This document shows, in pieces, positions 23,471 to 31,879 of a stretch of DNA of 55,361 nt. Made by a program: the position numbers and the translations under genes. This stretch comes from Gudongella sp034006985. Lineage in GTDB: Bacteria; Bacillota; Clostridia; Tissierellales; Tissierellaceae. Numbering within the stretch: position 1 is the first letter of the stretch; every line of letters begins with the position of its first letter. The DNA lies in contig JAVERT010000018.1 in the NCBI GenBank assembly GCA_034006985.1, forward strand, positions 1-55,361. The letters are read 5' to 3'. The notes beneath the pieces were generated by a model. It was given only the letters and a program-made list of their open reading frames with translations. It was not told the DNA's origin and ran no database searches.

Positions 23471-25339
23471 ATGAGTTACGGATTTTCAGGAAAAATTTTA
23501 AAGGTTAATTTAACAAATGGAGAAATAAGCAAGGAAGAAATATCTGAGGAGATCATGAGAAAATATACAGGAGGAAAGGGATTAGTATATCATTTTTTAA
23601 AAGATGATGTAGATAAAAACACTGAGGTATTTTCAGAAGAAAATCCTTTATATTTTATGACTGGTGTAGTTTCTGGGATTCCTACAGGTGGAACTTCTAG
23701 AATGATTATGGGTACGAAATCCCCTATAACTGGAGGATTTGGGATTTCAGAATCAGGAGGATTTATTGCAACTGAGTTAAAAAAAGCAGGTTGGGATGGA
23801 ATCATAGTAAAAGGGAAATCAGACAAACCTGTATATCTTTACATCAAAGATGATCAAGTTGAAATAAAAGATGCATCTCATCTGTGGGGTAAAGGTACTG
23901 GAGAGGCAAATGATATAATAAAAAAAGAATTAAGCGACACGAACATAAAACTATCTCAAATAGGACAAGGCGGAGAAAATGGAGTTCCGTATGCCTGTGT
24001 AATAAACGATTTAAAACATGCTTGTGGTAGAAATGGCATGGGAGCGATAATGGGATATAAAAACCTAAAAGCTGTGGTAGTAAAAGGGACTGTGGGAATC
24101 GATTTTAAAGATAAAAACAAGGTAATGGAAATAAGTAAATGGTATGCAGAATATCAAAAAGATAACCCATTATCAAAAGGATTATATTTATATGGTACTG
24201 CTGGTGGAGTAGAAGGCTTATCTAAAAGTGGAATACTACCTACAAGAAATTTTAGGGATGGATCCTTTGAAAAAGCAAAGGAGATATCAGGACAAACAAT
24301 GGCAGATACAATCCTTATACAAAGAGGAGGGTGTTCAGGATGTCCTGTTAGATGCAAAAGGGTAGTAAAAGTTGACAAAGAAGATATAAAAGTAGACCCT
24401 AAATTTGGCGGACCTGAGTATGAAACCATTGGCGCTATGGGTTCTATGTGTGGAATAGGGAATTTAGAAGTAATAGCAAAAGCTAACGAACTATGTAATG
24501 ATTTTGGCATTGATACAATATCAACAGGAGTATCAATATCCTTTGCTATGGAATGTTTTGAAAAAGGAATAATTAATGAAGAAGATACAGAAGGTATAAA
24601 ATTAAATTTTGGGAATGAAAAAGCATTGCTTAAACTAATAGAAGATATAGCATATAAAAGAGGATTTGGGAAAATTCTTGCGCAGGGTGTAAAGAAAATG
24701 TCACAAGAATTTGGCAATGGTAGTGAAGACTTCGCTATGCATGTTAAAGGGCAAGAATTACCTATGCACGACCCAAGAGGGAAAATTGGTGTGGGTTTAG
24801 GGTATTCAGTATCTCCCACAGGAGCAGATCATATGCAAGCGGCACATGATACTATGGTTACAGAAGAAGGACCTATGCTTGATTCTGTGAAAATGTTAGG
24901 ATTAAAAAAAGTTACAGACCCTATGACTTACGGTAAAGACAAGGCTGAATTTTATGGAATTATGGAAAAATGGTGGAGCTTTTTAAACATGGTAGGTATG
25001 TGTGACTTTATTCCCGCACCTAGAGGGTCAATGCCTATAGAAAAATTTATGGAACTTATAAATGCTGCAACAGGATGGGACTTTACTCCTGAAGAAGCTA
25101 TGGAAGTTGGAGAAAGAGGTATAACAGCAGCTAGAAAACTTAACTACGATTTAGGAATAGATGAATCTTATGAAGATTTACCGAAAAGATTGTATCAACC
25201 TCTTGAAAATGGAAGTTTAAAAGGTGTTTCTATGGATGAAGCTAAATTTTTTGAAATGAAAAAATACTATTACGAATTCATGGGATGGGATGAAAAAGGA
25301 TATCCTAAGGAAGAGACATTGACAAGATTAGGCTTGTAA
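23471..25339 (+). CDS. aor: Aldehyde:ferredoxin oxidoreductase (tungsten-dependent family)
   Basis: A cytosolic oxidoreductase of 622 aa, the usual length for the AOR family, oxidising aldehydes to acids with reduction of ferredoxin. It begins MSYGFSGKILKVNLT as family members do. GGTSRMIMGTKSPITGGFG and the AGWDGIIVKG block form the pterin-binding N-domain. The [4Fe-4S] ligands are GGCSGCPVRCKR (CxxCxxxC, about 283) with a later cysteine in VGMCDFIPAPRG. DPRGKIGVGLGYSVSPTGADHMQAAHD is the central family block. It binds a bis-pterin tungsten cofactor (family knowledge). Riboswitch 2 and the MoaD-like gene precede it. Confidence 0.93.
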   Translation: MSYGFSGKILKVNLTNGEISKEEISEEIMRKYTGGKGLVYHFLKDDVDKNTEVFSEENPLYFMTGVVSGIPTGGTSRMIMGTKSPITGGFGISESGGFIATELKKAGWDGIIVKGKSDKPVYLYIKDDQVEIKDASHLWGKGTGEANDIIKKELSDTNIKLSQIGQGGENGVPYACVINDLKHACGRNGMGAIMGYKNLKAVVVKGTVGIDFKDKNKVMEISKWYAEYQKDNPLSKGLYLYGTAGGVEGLSKSGILPTRNFRDGSFEKAKEISGQTMADTILIQRGGCSGCPVRCKRVVKVDKEDIKVDPKFGGPEYETIGAMGSMCGIGNLEVIAKANELCNDFGIDTISTGVSISFAMECFEKGIINEEDTEGIKLNFGNEKALLKLIEDIAYKRGFGKILAQGVKKMSQEFGNGSEDFAMHVKGQELPMHDPRGKIGVGLGYSVSPTGADHMQAAHDTMVTEEGPMLDSVKMLGLKKVTDPMTYGKDKAEFYGIMEKWWSFLNMVGMCDFIPAPRGSMPIEKFMELINAATGWDFTPEEAMEVGERGITAARKLNYDLGIDESYEDLPKRLYQPLENGSLKGVSMDEAKFFEMKKYYYEFMGWDEKGYPKEETLTRLGL

Positions 25340-25527
25340 TAGTATTAAATAATAAACCAGAGCGAATATAATGTGAGAGGTTAATGAAGTTGCTAATAAG
25401 GACGAAACTAACTTATTGAAAGAATTGAAAGATAGTTCATTTTTTCTTGTTAATAGGTCATCATTTATATAAAATGTAACTAGTTAATGTTTAGTGAGCA
25501 ATTATAAAGTAAACTAAGGAGAAAAAG

Positions 25528-26643
25528 ATGACCTATTATAGAGTAGATTTTAAAGAATTAAAAGAGTTTTGTGAATTATCATTTATAAAAAGAGGTTTTT
25601 CAGAGCATGATAGCAGAATAATATCTGATGTTATTCTATTATCAGATTTGTATGGTATTGAGAGTCATGGCTTGCAAAGACTAAAGATGTATCATAGCGA
25701 TATTAAAAGCGGTATGGTTAATCGAGGTTCAGAGTCAGAAATAATCTTTGAAACGCCCGTTTCAGGTGTTATAGATGCTCATTTTTGTAGTGGTCATTTA
25801 GCTGCACACCGGGGGATGTCGCTAGCAATAGAAAAAGCAAAAAAAACAGGTATAGGGATAATAACAGTTAAGAATTCCAACCATTTTGGGATTGCTGGAT
25901 ATTATTCAAAGATGGCTTGTGATAGAGGTCTTTTGGGAATTAGCTTTACTAATAGTGGGGGGTTAATGGTACCTACAAATGGTATAATTCCTATGATAGG
26001 CAGTAATCCAATAGCTTGTGCTATGCCAGCTGAGCCCTACGACTTTCTTTTTGATGCATCAACTACAGTTGTCACGCTTGGTAAACTTGAGATATACAAA
26101 AAACTAGATAAACCTTTACCAAATGGTTGGGCGATAGACCCTAGAGGGAATGCAAGCTCAGATGCGACTGCTATAATTGAAAATATTAATAGTGAAAATG
26201 GTGGAGGGATTTTGCCTTTAGGGGGAGATACAGAAAATCTTGGTGGGCATAAAGGATATGGATTTGGAATGATAACTGAAATATTTACTTCGATTATTTC
26301 ATTAGGAATGACAAGTAACTATTGCCTAAAAGATAATATAGATGGTTGTTGTCATGGATTTATAGCTATTGATCCAAATATATTTGGAGGCGCAAAAGAG
26401 ATTAAGGATCATCTATCAAAGTTTTTACAAGAATTAAGAGAAAGTCCTAAAGCCCAAAATCAAGGGCGTATCTATACTCATGGGGAAAAAGAAATTGAGG
26501 CTATGGAAGATAGATTAGCTAATGGAATTATGATAAACGAAAATACTATGAGCGAGTTATATGAGTTATGTACTGAGTTGAATATTGATTTTAAAGTGTA
26601 TTTTGGGAATAATGTTAATCCAAAGGAAAACTTACTCAAGTAA
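25528..26643 (+). CDS. Malate/L-lactate dehydrogenase family (Ldh2) oxidoreductase
   Basis: A 371-aa NAD(P)-dependent 2-hydroxyacid dehydrogenase of the Ldh2/MdhC/ureidoglycolate family, which is not Rossmann-type. Motifs: YGIESHGLQRL, the catalytic-histidine region VKNSNHFGIAGYYS, PMIGSNPIACAMPA, and LGGHKGYGFGMITEI. AAGGAGA precedes the ATG. Substrate could be malate, lactate, sulfolactate or similar. It is followed by a bidirectional terminator. The 188 bases upstream hold no clear element. A metabolic link to the oxidoreductase is possible but not shown. Confidence 0.87.
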   Translation: MTYYRVDFKELKEFCELSFIKRGFSEHDSRIISDVILLSDLYGIESHGLQRLKMYHSDIKSGMVNRGSESEIIFETPVSGVIDAHFCSGHLAAHRGMSLAIEKAKKTGIGIITVKNSNHFGIAGYYSKMACDRGLLGISFTNSGGLMVPTNGIIPMIGSNPIACAMPAEPYDFLFDASTTVVTLGKLEIYKKLDKPLPNGWAIDPRGNASSDATAIIENINSENGGGILPLGGDTENLGGHKGYGFGMITEIFTSIISLGMTSNYCLKDNIDGCCHGFIAIDPNIFGGAKEIKDHLSKFLQELRESPKAQNQGRIYTHGEKEIEAMEDRLANGIMINENTMSELYELCTELNIDFKVYFGNNVNPKENLLK

Positions 26644-26663
26644 ATAGATTTAGTATAAAAATA

Positions 26664-26695
26664 AAAAAATGGCCAAATTATTGGCCATTTTTTTT
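26664..26695. terminator. Bidirectional terminator between convergent genes
   Basis: AATGGCCAA and TTGGCCATT form a 9-bp stem with a short loop, preceded by seven A and followed by eight T. It serves the dehydrogenase on the plus strand and the NifX/MinD operon on the minus strand; the minus stop codon lies in its T run. Confidence 0.88.
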
Positions 26696-27032
26696 AATGA
26701 TCGTGTTCCTCGCACAAAGAACCTGAAGATTGGAGAGTGTTATCAACATAATTCTTTGCTACGCTCTCTATTGAGCCTGAGGCTCCACAAATTACTTTAA
26801 TATCGTTATCGTTAAATATATTAGCAGCAGCTTGTCCCATTCCACCTGCAATTATAGTACTTACTCCATTTTCATGAAGAAAATTTGGCAAGAAGCCTGG
26901 TTTGTGTCCTGGATTTAGGAGTGTCTCCCATCCTTTAATCTTATTATCTTCAACTTCGAAGCATTCAAATGCCTCGCAATGTCCAAAATGAGCAGCTACT
27001 TGTTTTTTATCTGATGCTATTGCTATCTTCAT
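26694..27032 (-). CDS. Dinitrogenase iron-molybdenum cofactor family (NifX/NafY-like) protein
   Basis: A 112-aa RNase-H-like-fold protein of the NifX/NafY/NifB-C-terminal family. MKIAIASDKKQVAAHFGHC at the start and IAGGMGQAAANIFNDNDI in the middle are typical; the tail CEEHDH could bind metal. Family members bind or carry Fe-S or FeMo-type cofactors; stand-alone copies in non-diazotrophs are found beside MinD/ferredoxin ATPases. Last gene of the minus operon, overlapping the upstream ATPase by four bases. No nitrogenase gene is in view. Confidence 0.85.
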   Translation of the reverse strand: MKIAIASDKKQVAAHFGHCEAFECFEVEDNKIKGWETLLNPGHKPGFLPNFLHENGVSTIIAGGMGQAAANIFNDNDIKVICGASGSIESVAKNYVDNTLQSSGSLCEEHDH

Positions 27033-27898
27033 ATTTTTTCCTCCCCATATAGTAATTTCATTATCTTATCATATATACCCACAATTGCTTCTTTTGAAAG
27101 ACCTTCTTTATCAACTAGAGTAAGCCCATTGTTCACAAGGCTTACAGCAGCTTTATCAAAAGGAATTTTCCCAATAAATGAAATCCCTTTTTCCTCACAA
27201 AACTGTTCTATTTTTTCTGAGTTTTCTTTATGGAGATCATATTTATTTATACACACTGCAATTTTAGCTGGGAAACCTCTGGATGTTTGAATAATTCTTT
27301 CCATATCACTAAAACCCGAAAGAGTAGGTTCTGTTACTAATAGTACCATATCCACTCCGCTAATGGAAGCTATAACTGGACAACCAATACCTGGGGAACC
27401 ATCTATAATAGCTAATGGAGCATCTGTATTTTGGGTTAAATCTTTTTTTACTTGAGTAACGAGCAAACCAGAATTACCACTTCCCATTATAAGCTCTGCT
27501 GTTGAGAATACATGGTCATTTTTATATAAGCTTAAATTACCAGTAATTCTCGGAAGCATATCTATCGCGTCTGCTGGACAAACTATGGTACAAACTGCGC
27601 ATCCTTCACATGCAAAATTATCTACAACGTATCCTTCATTGACATTTATAGCATCGAATCTACAGTTTTGTCTACATAAGTCACAAGATATGCATTTGTC
27701 CTGATTTATCCTTGCAACATCTAAACCATAAAAATCTTTTTTTATAGGTTCTTTATCTTGTGCCATAACTAAATGAAGATTAGGTGCATCAACATCACAA
27801 TCGGCAAAAGCCTTTGCTGATGATAATTTAATTAATGAGCTTGCAACCGTTGTTTTACCTGTACCACCTTTACCACTAAGTATTAGGAGTTGCTTCAT
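27029..27898 (-). CDS. MinD/ParA-family ATPase with inserted ferredoxin domain
   Basis: A 289-aa cytosolic ATPase with the deviant Walker A SGKGGTGKTTVASS at its N-terminus. Residues about 60-115 hold two [4Fe-4S] motifs, CISCDLCRQNCRF and CEGCAVCTIVCP. The Walker B-like region IIDGSPGIGCPV (about 167) follows. This family of MinD-superfamily proteins with inserted ferredoxin always seems to come in pairs beside NifX-like proteins; related Mrp/NBP35 ATPases are Fe-S carriers. Overlaps both neighbours by four bases. The biochemical role is unproven. Confidence 0.88.
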   Translation of the reverse strand: MKQLLILSGKGGTGKTTVASSLIKLSSAKAFADCDVDAPNLHLVMAQDKEPIKKDFYGLDVARINQDKCISCDLCRQNCRFDAINVNEGYVVDNFACEGCAVCTIVCPADAIDMLPRITGNLSLYKNDHVFSTAELIMGSGNSGLLVTQVKKDLTQNTDAPLAIIDGSPGIGCPVIASISGVDMVLLVTEPTLSGFSDMERIIQTSRGFPAKIAVCINKYDLHKENSEKIEQFCEEKGISFIGKIPFDKAAVSLVNNGLTLVDKEGLSKEAIVGIYDKIMKLLYGEEKI

Positions 27899-28734
27899 AT
27901 TCGCACCTCCTTATAAATTTTATCTAATAAGTCCTTAAATAATTCTTTAGCTTCATTATTATACTCTACTACTAATTTACCTTCAGCTGTTAACTTGCCA
28001 AGCTCTTGGCTAAATGGAATATCAGCTAGAATCTCTATATTATTTTCAATGCAATAATCCTTTGATGGATTATCTTCACCCAATGATTTATTCAAAACAG
28101 CTGCATGAGGTTTATTAAATAATTTTACTAACTCATGAACCATTTTTAAATTATGGGAACCAAAAATAGAAGGCTCTGCAACTAGGATACAATAATCTAC
28201 ATCTTTTATCGAATCCATGACAACACAAGCACTTCCTGGAGGAGCATCTATTATAACTAGTGAATCTTCAGGTTTGATTTTATCAAACAATTCATGGATA
28301 ATTGAGGTTCCGGATTCTTCCCCTGGGAGAAGTTTACCTGTAAAAACTTGAGTGTTCTTATAGGTTCTGGATTCAATTTGACCTATTTCTCTATCAACTT
28401 CATAAATTGCATCTTGTGGACATACTATTTTACAACCACCACAAGAATGACATATTTTATCAAAAACTATAACACGGTTTTGTACAAATGCGAGCGCATT
28501 AAATCTACAAAAATCTACACATTTTTTACAACCATCGCATAGTGATTCGTTTACTTTTGGAATTGGAAGACTTACCTTTGAAGAAGAAAGGAGGGGCCCA
28601 TTTAGGAAAAGATGGCCATTGGGCTCCTCTACATCACAATCTAAATATACACATCGTTCTGCACTTCTAGCAAGATTAGTAGCTACAAAGGTTTTACCGG
28701 TGCCTCCCTTACCACTTAAAACAGCAATTTTCAT
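27895..28734 (-). CDS. MinD/ParA-family ATPase with inserted ferredoxin domain (second copy)
   Basis: A 279-aa paralogue of its downstream neighbour. Walker A SGKGGTGKTFVATN, ferredoxin motifs CDGCKKCVDFCRF and CHSCGGCKIVCP (about 62-110), and IIDAPPGSACVV (about 162). It differs in having Phe after the Walker Thr and shorter spacers. The two probably form a heterodimer (inference from pairing). It overlaps the NifX-like gene upstream by one base (stop and start share a base) and the second ATPase by four. Confidence 0.88.
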   Translation of the reverse strand: MKIAVLSGKGGTGKTFVATNLARSAERCVYLDCDVEEPNGHLFLNGPLLSSSKVSLPIPKVNESLCDGCKKCVDFCRFNALAFVQNRVIVFDKICHSCGGCKIVCPQDAIYEVDREIGQIESRTYKNTQVFTGKLLPGEESGTSIIHELFDKIKPEDSLVIIDAPPGSACVVMDSIKDVDYCILVAEPSIFGSHNLKMVHELVKLFNKPHAAVLNKSLGEDNPSKDYCIENNIEILADIPFSQELGKLTAEGKLVVEYNNEAKELFKDLLDKIYKEVRI

Positions 28735-29093
28735 TAGCTTTTATGGAAGCCTTCGTGGATATTGCCTAGCTGCTCTAGCTTACCATCTTTAAGATAAAGC
28801 ACATTGTCCATTAGAGAACCTTCTTTTGATTGATACATTTTAATGTTAGCAGCTTTTATAACCATTGATGCATTTTCTCCTAGTTGAGGAGTAATAATTG
28901 TATCTACCTTTTTTTCAACTATTAGAGATGCAGCTTTTACGCCAGCGCCACCTTGCGCTTTTGCAGCATCATTAACTGCAAATTCGACTTCGTTTGTTTC
29001 ATCGTTATATATAAAATAAAATGGTGCTCGTCCAAAAGAACCACTAACTGGACTGTTTTTATCCTCTTTGTCTGCCGGTATACCTATGATCAT
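28734..29093 (-). CDS. NifX/NafY-like cofactor-binding family protein
   Basis: A 119-aa member of the same family as the protein at 26694. MIIGIPADKEDKNSPVSGSFGRAPFY, read in pieces, has the S-x-FGR in place of HFGHC; then GAGVKAASLIVEKKVDTII and GENASMVIKAANI. It lacks the His-Cys tail. Second gene of the minus operon, 15 bases after the DUF5320 gene. A small cofactor or cluster carrier is the best guess from family. Confidence 0.83.
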   Translation of the reverse strand: MIIGIPADKEDKNSPVSGSFGRAPFYFIYNDETNEVEFAVNDAAKAQGGAGVKAASLIVEKKVDTIITPQLGENASMVIKAANIKMYQSKEGSLMDNVLYLKDGKLEQLGNIHEGFHKS

Positions 29094-29108
29094 TTTAATC
29101 CCCCTTGT

Positions 29109-29372
29109 CTAATCTTCTTTTGTATTTCCTAATGCTGCTTTAACTGCATTTAATTCTTCCTCAAGGTACCTCATATTTTCCTCTAACATTTCTCTTTCAG
29201 AAACGATTGGGGCATACCCTAAGCCTCTACCAAAGCCTCTTCCCATACCGCAGCCTATTCCTCTGCCATATCCTCTTGTATCATATCCTGGAGTTCTTTG
29301 AGCACAATAACCCATTCCTCTGCCAGTAAGAGGTCCTTGTCCTCTAGGACCAGTTCCATTATATCTAGGCAT
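29109..29372 (-). CDS. DUF5320 family small protein
   Basis: An 87-aa protein with a Gly/Arg-rich first half (MPRYNGTGPRGQGP, then GRGIGCGMGRGFGRG) and a C-terminal helix likely to form a short coiled coil (about 55-82). This is the DUF5320 layout, regularly found upstream of MinD/ferredoxin and NifX-like genes. Function unknown; two cysteines could bind metal. The start is firm: AAAGGAGGTG lies before the ATG. It is the first gene of the minus-strand operon. Confidence 0.8.
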   Translation of the reverse strand: MPRYNGTGPRGQGPLTGRGMGYCAQRTPGYDTRGYGRGIGCGMGRGFGRGLGYAPIVSEREMLEENMRYLEEELNAVKAALGNTKED

Positions 29373-29415
29373 AATTACACCTCCTTTAATGATTTTTACT
29401 TCTCTGTATAATCTA

Positions 29416-29443
29416 ATTATATACCATTAAAGACATATGTCAA
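29416..29443 (-). promoter_or_regulatory. Consensus promoter of the minus-strand NifX/MinD operon
   Basis: On the minus strand TTGACA (29443-29438) and TATAAT (29421-29416) are both perfect matches to the sigma-70 consensus, 16 bases apart, about 40 bases before the DUF5320 start codon. Confidence 0.85.
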
Positions 29444-29608
29444 TAACTATTTATAAAATTAATTATAATAAGTTAAGAGCAATTTAAACGTCAATAAGTC
29501 GATCTAAGTATAGTTATCTATAATAATATGATAGAATAATATTACATTAATATCTAATTATATCAATGATTGTAGTTAAATATATCTTTATTAACGGAGG
29601 TGTTCAAT

Positions 29609-30289
29609 TTGAATCGATATTCTCGCAATATAGGTACTATTTCTTTGGAAGAAAATGAAATATTAAGGAAGTCTAAGGTATGTGTAGTTGGTTGTGGTGG
29701 GTTAGGTGGATACATAATTGAAATGCTTGTTAGATTAGGCGTAGGTGAAATTACGGCTGTTGATAATGATGTTTTTGATGAGACTAATTTGAATAGGCAG
29801 ATTCTATCAGATGAAAATAATATTGGTAAGAGAAAAGCTTTTATAGCAAAAAAAAAGATGGAAATTATAAATTCTGGAGTAGAGATAAATCCTATTTTTG
29901 AATTATTAAATGAATCTAATGCAGAAAGCATCTTAAAGGACCATCAAGTAGTAGTTGATGCCCTTGATAACATTCCCTCTAGATTAATTTTGCAGAGCAC
30001 ATCTAGCTTGCTAAATATACCTATGGTTCATGGTGCTATTGCAGGTTGGTATGGACAAATTTCTACAATTTTTCCAGGCGATAACACATTAACTAGAATT
30101 TATGGAGAACATAATGGAGTAAAGGGGATAGAAATAGATTTGGGTAATCCTTCTTTTACCCCAGCAGTTGTAAGTTCAATACAAGTAAGTGAAGTAGTTA
30201 AAATACTAATTGGCAGAGGAGATTTATTAAGGAATAAATTATTATATATTGATTTACTTAACCTTAGTTTTGAAGTTTTAGATTTGTAG
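29609..30289 (+). CDS. ThiF/MoeB/HesA-family E1-like adenylyltransferase
   Basis: A 226-aa E1-like enzyme. RYSRNIGTIS opens it as in MoeB/ThiF, VVGCGGLGGYIIEML is the ATP loop, and NLNRQIL and DALDNIPSRL (catalytic Asp) follow. The zinc-binding CxxC pairs and the transfer cysteine of full MoeB are not seen; the protein is short. It would adenylate a Gly-Gly-tailed carrier such as the MoaD-like protein at 23232 (inference). TTG start preferred, eight bases after CGGAGG; a GTG at 29600 overlaps that site. Divergent from the minus operon. Confidence 0.85.
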   Translation: MNRYSRNIGTISLEENEILRKSKVCVVGCGGLGGYIIEMLVRLGVGEITAVDNDVFDETNLNRQILSDENNIGKRKAFIAKKKMEIINSGVEINPIFELLNESNAESILKDHQVVVDALDNIPSRLILQSTSSLLNIPMVHGAIAGWYGQISTIFPGDNTLTRIYGEHNGVKGIEIDLGNPSFTPAVVSSIQVSEVVKILIGRGDLLRNKLLYIDLLNLSFEVLDL

Positions 30290-30340
30290 TTTGATAAAGA
30301 GGGAACTATATTTTGCTTTGTGCGTATTTTCCTTTATTTG

Positions 30341-30369
30341 TTGGATTATGCAAAATATTGTAGTATACT
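30341..30369 (+). promoter_or_regulatory. Putative promoter of trkAH
   Basis: TTGGAT and TATACT are spaced by 17 bases. The transcript would start near 30376 and carry a leader of about 95 bases. Confidence 0.65.
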
Positions 30370-30406
30370 AGAATAGACAAAGTATCATAATAGAACGGTA
30401 CAATAT

Positions 30407-30440
30407 CCTCCATAATTTAAGTTTGTGGGGGTTGTTTTCT
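30407..30440 (+). promoter_or_regulatory. Leader hairpin with U-rich tail upstream of trkA
   Basis: CCTCCATAA and TTGTGGGGG pair over 9 bp (two G-U pairs) around a 7-base loop, followed by TTGTTTTCT. It could act as an attenuator of trkAH or as a simple 5' hairpin. I could not match it to a known potassium or c-di-AMP riboswitch. Confidence 0.4.
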
Positions 30441-30472
30441 AAATTGTATTAATAAAATGATGGGGTGAATTA

Positions 30473-31879
30473 ATGAAAGCTATGATCGTGGGTGCTGGAA
30501 AACTAGGAGCTAAATTAGCTGAATTTTTCGTTGCAGAAAAAATAGACGTTACGGTTATGGATAGCAGCTTAAAGGTATTAGAGAGATTAAATGAGCATTT
30601 AGATGTATTGACAGTTGTAGCTAATGGAATCGATATAAGGATAATGAGAGAACTTGGTATAGAGGATTATGATCTTTTAGTTGGGTCAACAGATAATGAT
30701 GAGACGAATACTCTGATATGTACATTGGCAAAAAAATTAGGTTGTAAACAAACCATTGCAAGAATCAGAAATCCTGAATATATGGAGCAGATAGACTTTA
30801 TAAAAGAAGAACTTGGGATAGACCATATAATTAATCCGGACTTAGCAACGGCACTTGCTATGGAAAAGTATCTGTTAAAAAGTTATAGCTTTTATACAGA
30901 TGATTTTGCAAGTGGGAAAGTTCAAATGGTTGATTTTAATGCTGGAGCTGATACTGATTTTGTAGGGAAACAGATTAAGGATATTCAAGGTTTAGATAAG
31001 CTTTTAATAACTGCAATATCAAGAGAAGGTACACTTACTATTCCAAATGGTGATACTGAAGTAATGGCTGGGGATATAATTCATATAATTGGGAATGCAA
31101 AAGAGATTGAAAAAGTTAGCCAGAGATTAGGGGATGACTTTAAAAGAAAAATGATTAGTAAAGTTATGATTCTTGGTGGAGGGAATGTAGGATATTATCT
31201 TGCAAGTAGGCTTGCCGAGAATAAAATACAAGTAACTTTGGTTGAACAAGATAGAGATAGATGCCAGCATTTATCTGAGATTTTAGATAATGTATTAATC
31301 ATACATGGAGATGGAACAGATATCCATTTATTGGAAGAAGAAAACTTATCATCTATGGACGCTTTTGTTGGAGTTACTGGATTTGATGAAGAAAATTTAC
31401 TTATGGCGCTTATGGCTAAACAAGCTGGAGTTCCAAAGACCGTAGCTAAAATAAGTAGATCAAATTATATTAAGATAATTGATAGATTAAATATTGATGC
31501 AGCTATAAATCCTGTTTATATAACAGCAAGTAGTATTTTAAAGTATATTAGAGGTGGGAAAGTAGTTTCAGTTTCTTTGCTTTTAGGTGGCAATGCTGAA
31601 GTTACTGAGATAATTATTGATAAAGACTTACCTGTTCTTGGGAAAAAAATAATGGATATAAATCTGCCAAAAGGTTTGATTATTGGCGCTATCGTTCGAG
31701 GGAATGATGTGATAATTCCAAAAGGGAATACAGAATTAATGGTTAATGATAGAATAGTTGTATTTTGTTTATCTGAAAATCTAACAGGCTTAAAGATGTT
31801 CTTTAAACCGAATAAGGGAGGTCTATTTAGTGAATTACGGAATCGTAAAAAGGGTGCTGGGAAGCTTACTGATAGTTGA
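30473..31879 (+). CDS. trkA: Trk potassium uptake regulatory subunit TrkA
   Basis: A 468-aa cytosolic NAD-binding protein with two RCK units. The first Rossmann motif is VGAGKLGAKLAE (about 6-17), the second LGGGNVGYYLAS (about 234-245), each followed by a C-terminal ligand-binding (TrkA-C) part. It gates the TrkH channel in response to nucleotides. The gene ends 50 bases inside trkH, so the two are translationally coupled. Full length for a two-unit TrkA. Start at the ATG after GGGGTGAATTA. Confidence 0.93.
   Translation: MKAMIVGAGKLGAKLAEFFVAEKIDVTVMDSSLKVLERLNEHLDVLTVVANGIDIRIMRELGIEDYDLLVGSTDNDETNTLICTLAKKLGCKQTIARIRNPEYMEQIDFIKEELGIDHIINPDLATALAMEKYLLKSYSFYTDDFASGKVQMVDFNAGADTDFVGKQIKDIQGLDKLLITAISREGTLTIPNGDTEVMAGDIIHIIGNAKEIEKVSQRLGDDFKRKMISKVMILGGGNVGYYLASRLAENKIQVTLVEQDRDRCQHLSEILDNVLIIHGDGTDIHLLEEENLSSMDAFVGVTGFDEENLLMALMAKQAGVPKTVAKISRSNYIKIIDRLNIDAAINPVYITASSILKYIRGGKVVSVSLLLGGNAEVTEIIIDKDLPVLGKKIMDINLPKGLIIGAIVRGNDVIIPKGNTELMVNDRIVVFCLSENLTGLKMFFKPNKGGLFSELRNRKKGAGKLTDS

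Noticed and set aside
24154..24819. A 221-codon minus-strand frame inside the oxidoreductase gene
   Set aside because: It lies wholly within a clear AOR gene, is rich in Ser and Pro as antisense frames are, and has no ribosome site.
26694..29093. NifX-like genes as part of a nitrogenase cluster
   Set aside because: No nifHDKEN or nifB is in the window; these stand-alone families are common in non-diazotrophic anaerobes.
30370..30472. A c-di-AMP or potassium riboswitch in the trkA leader
   Set aside because: The leader is only about 95 bases with one hairpin; the conserved core of such riboswitches is not seen.
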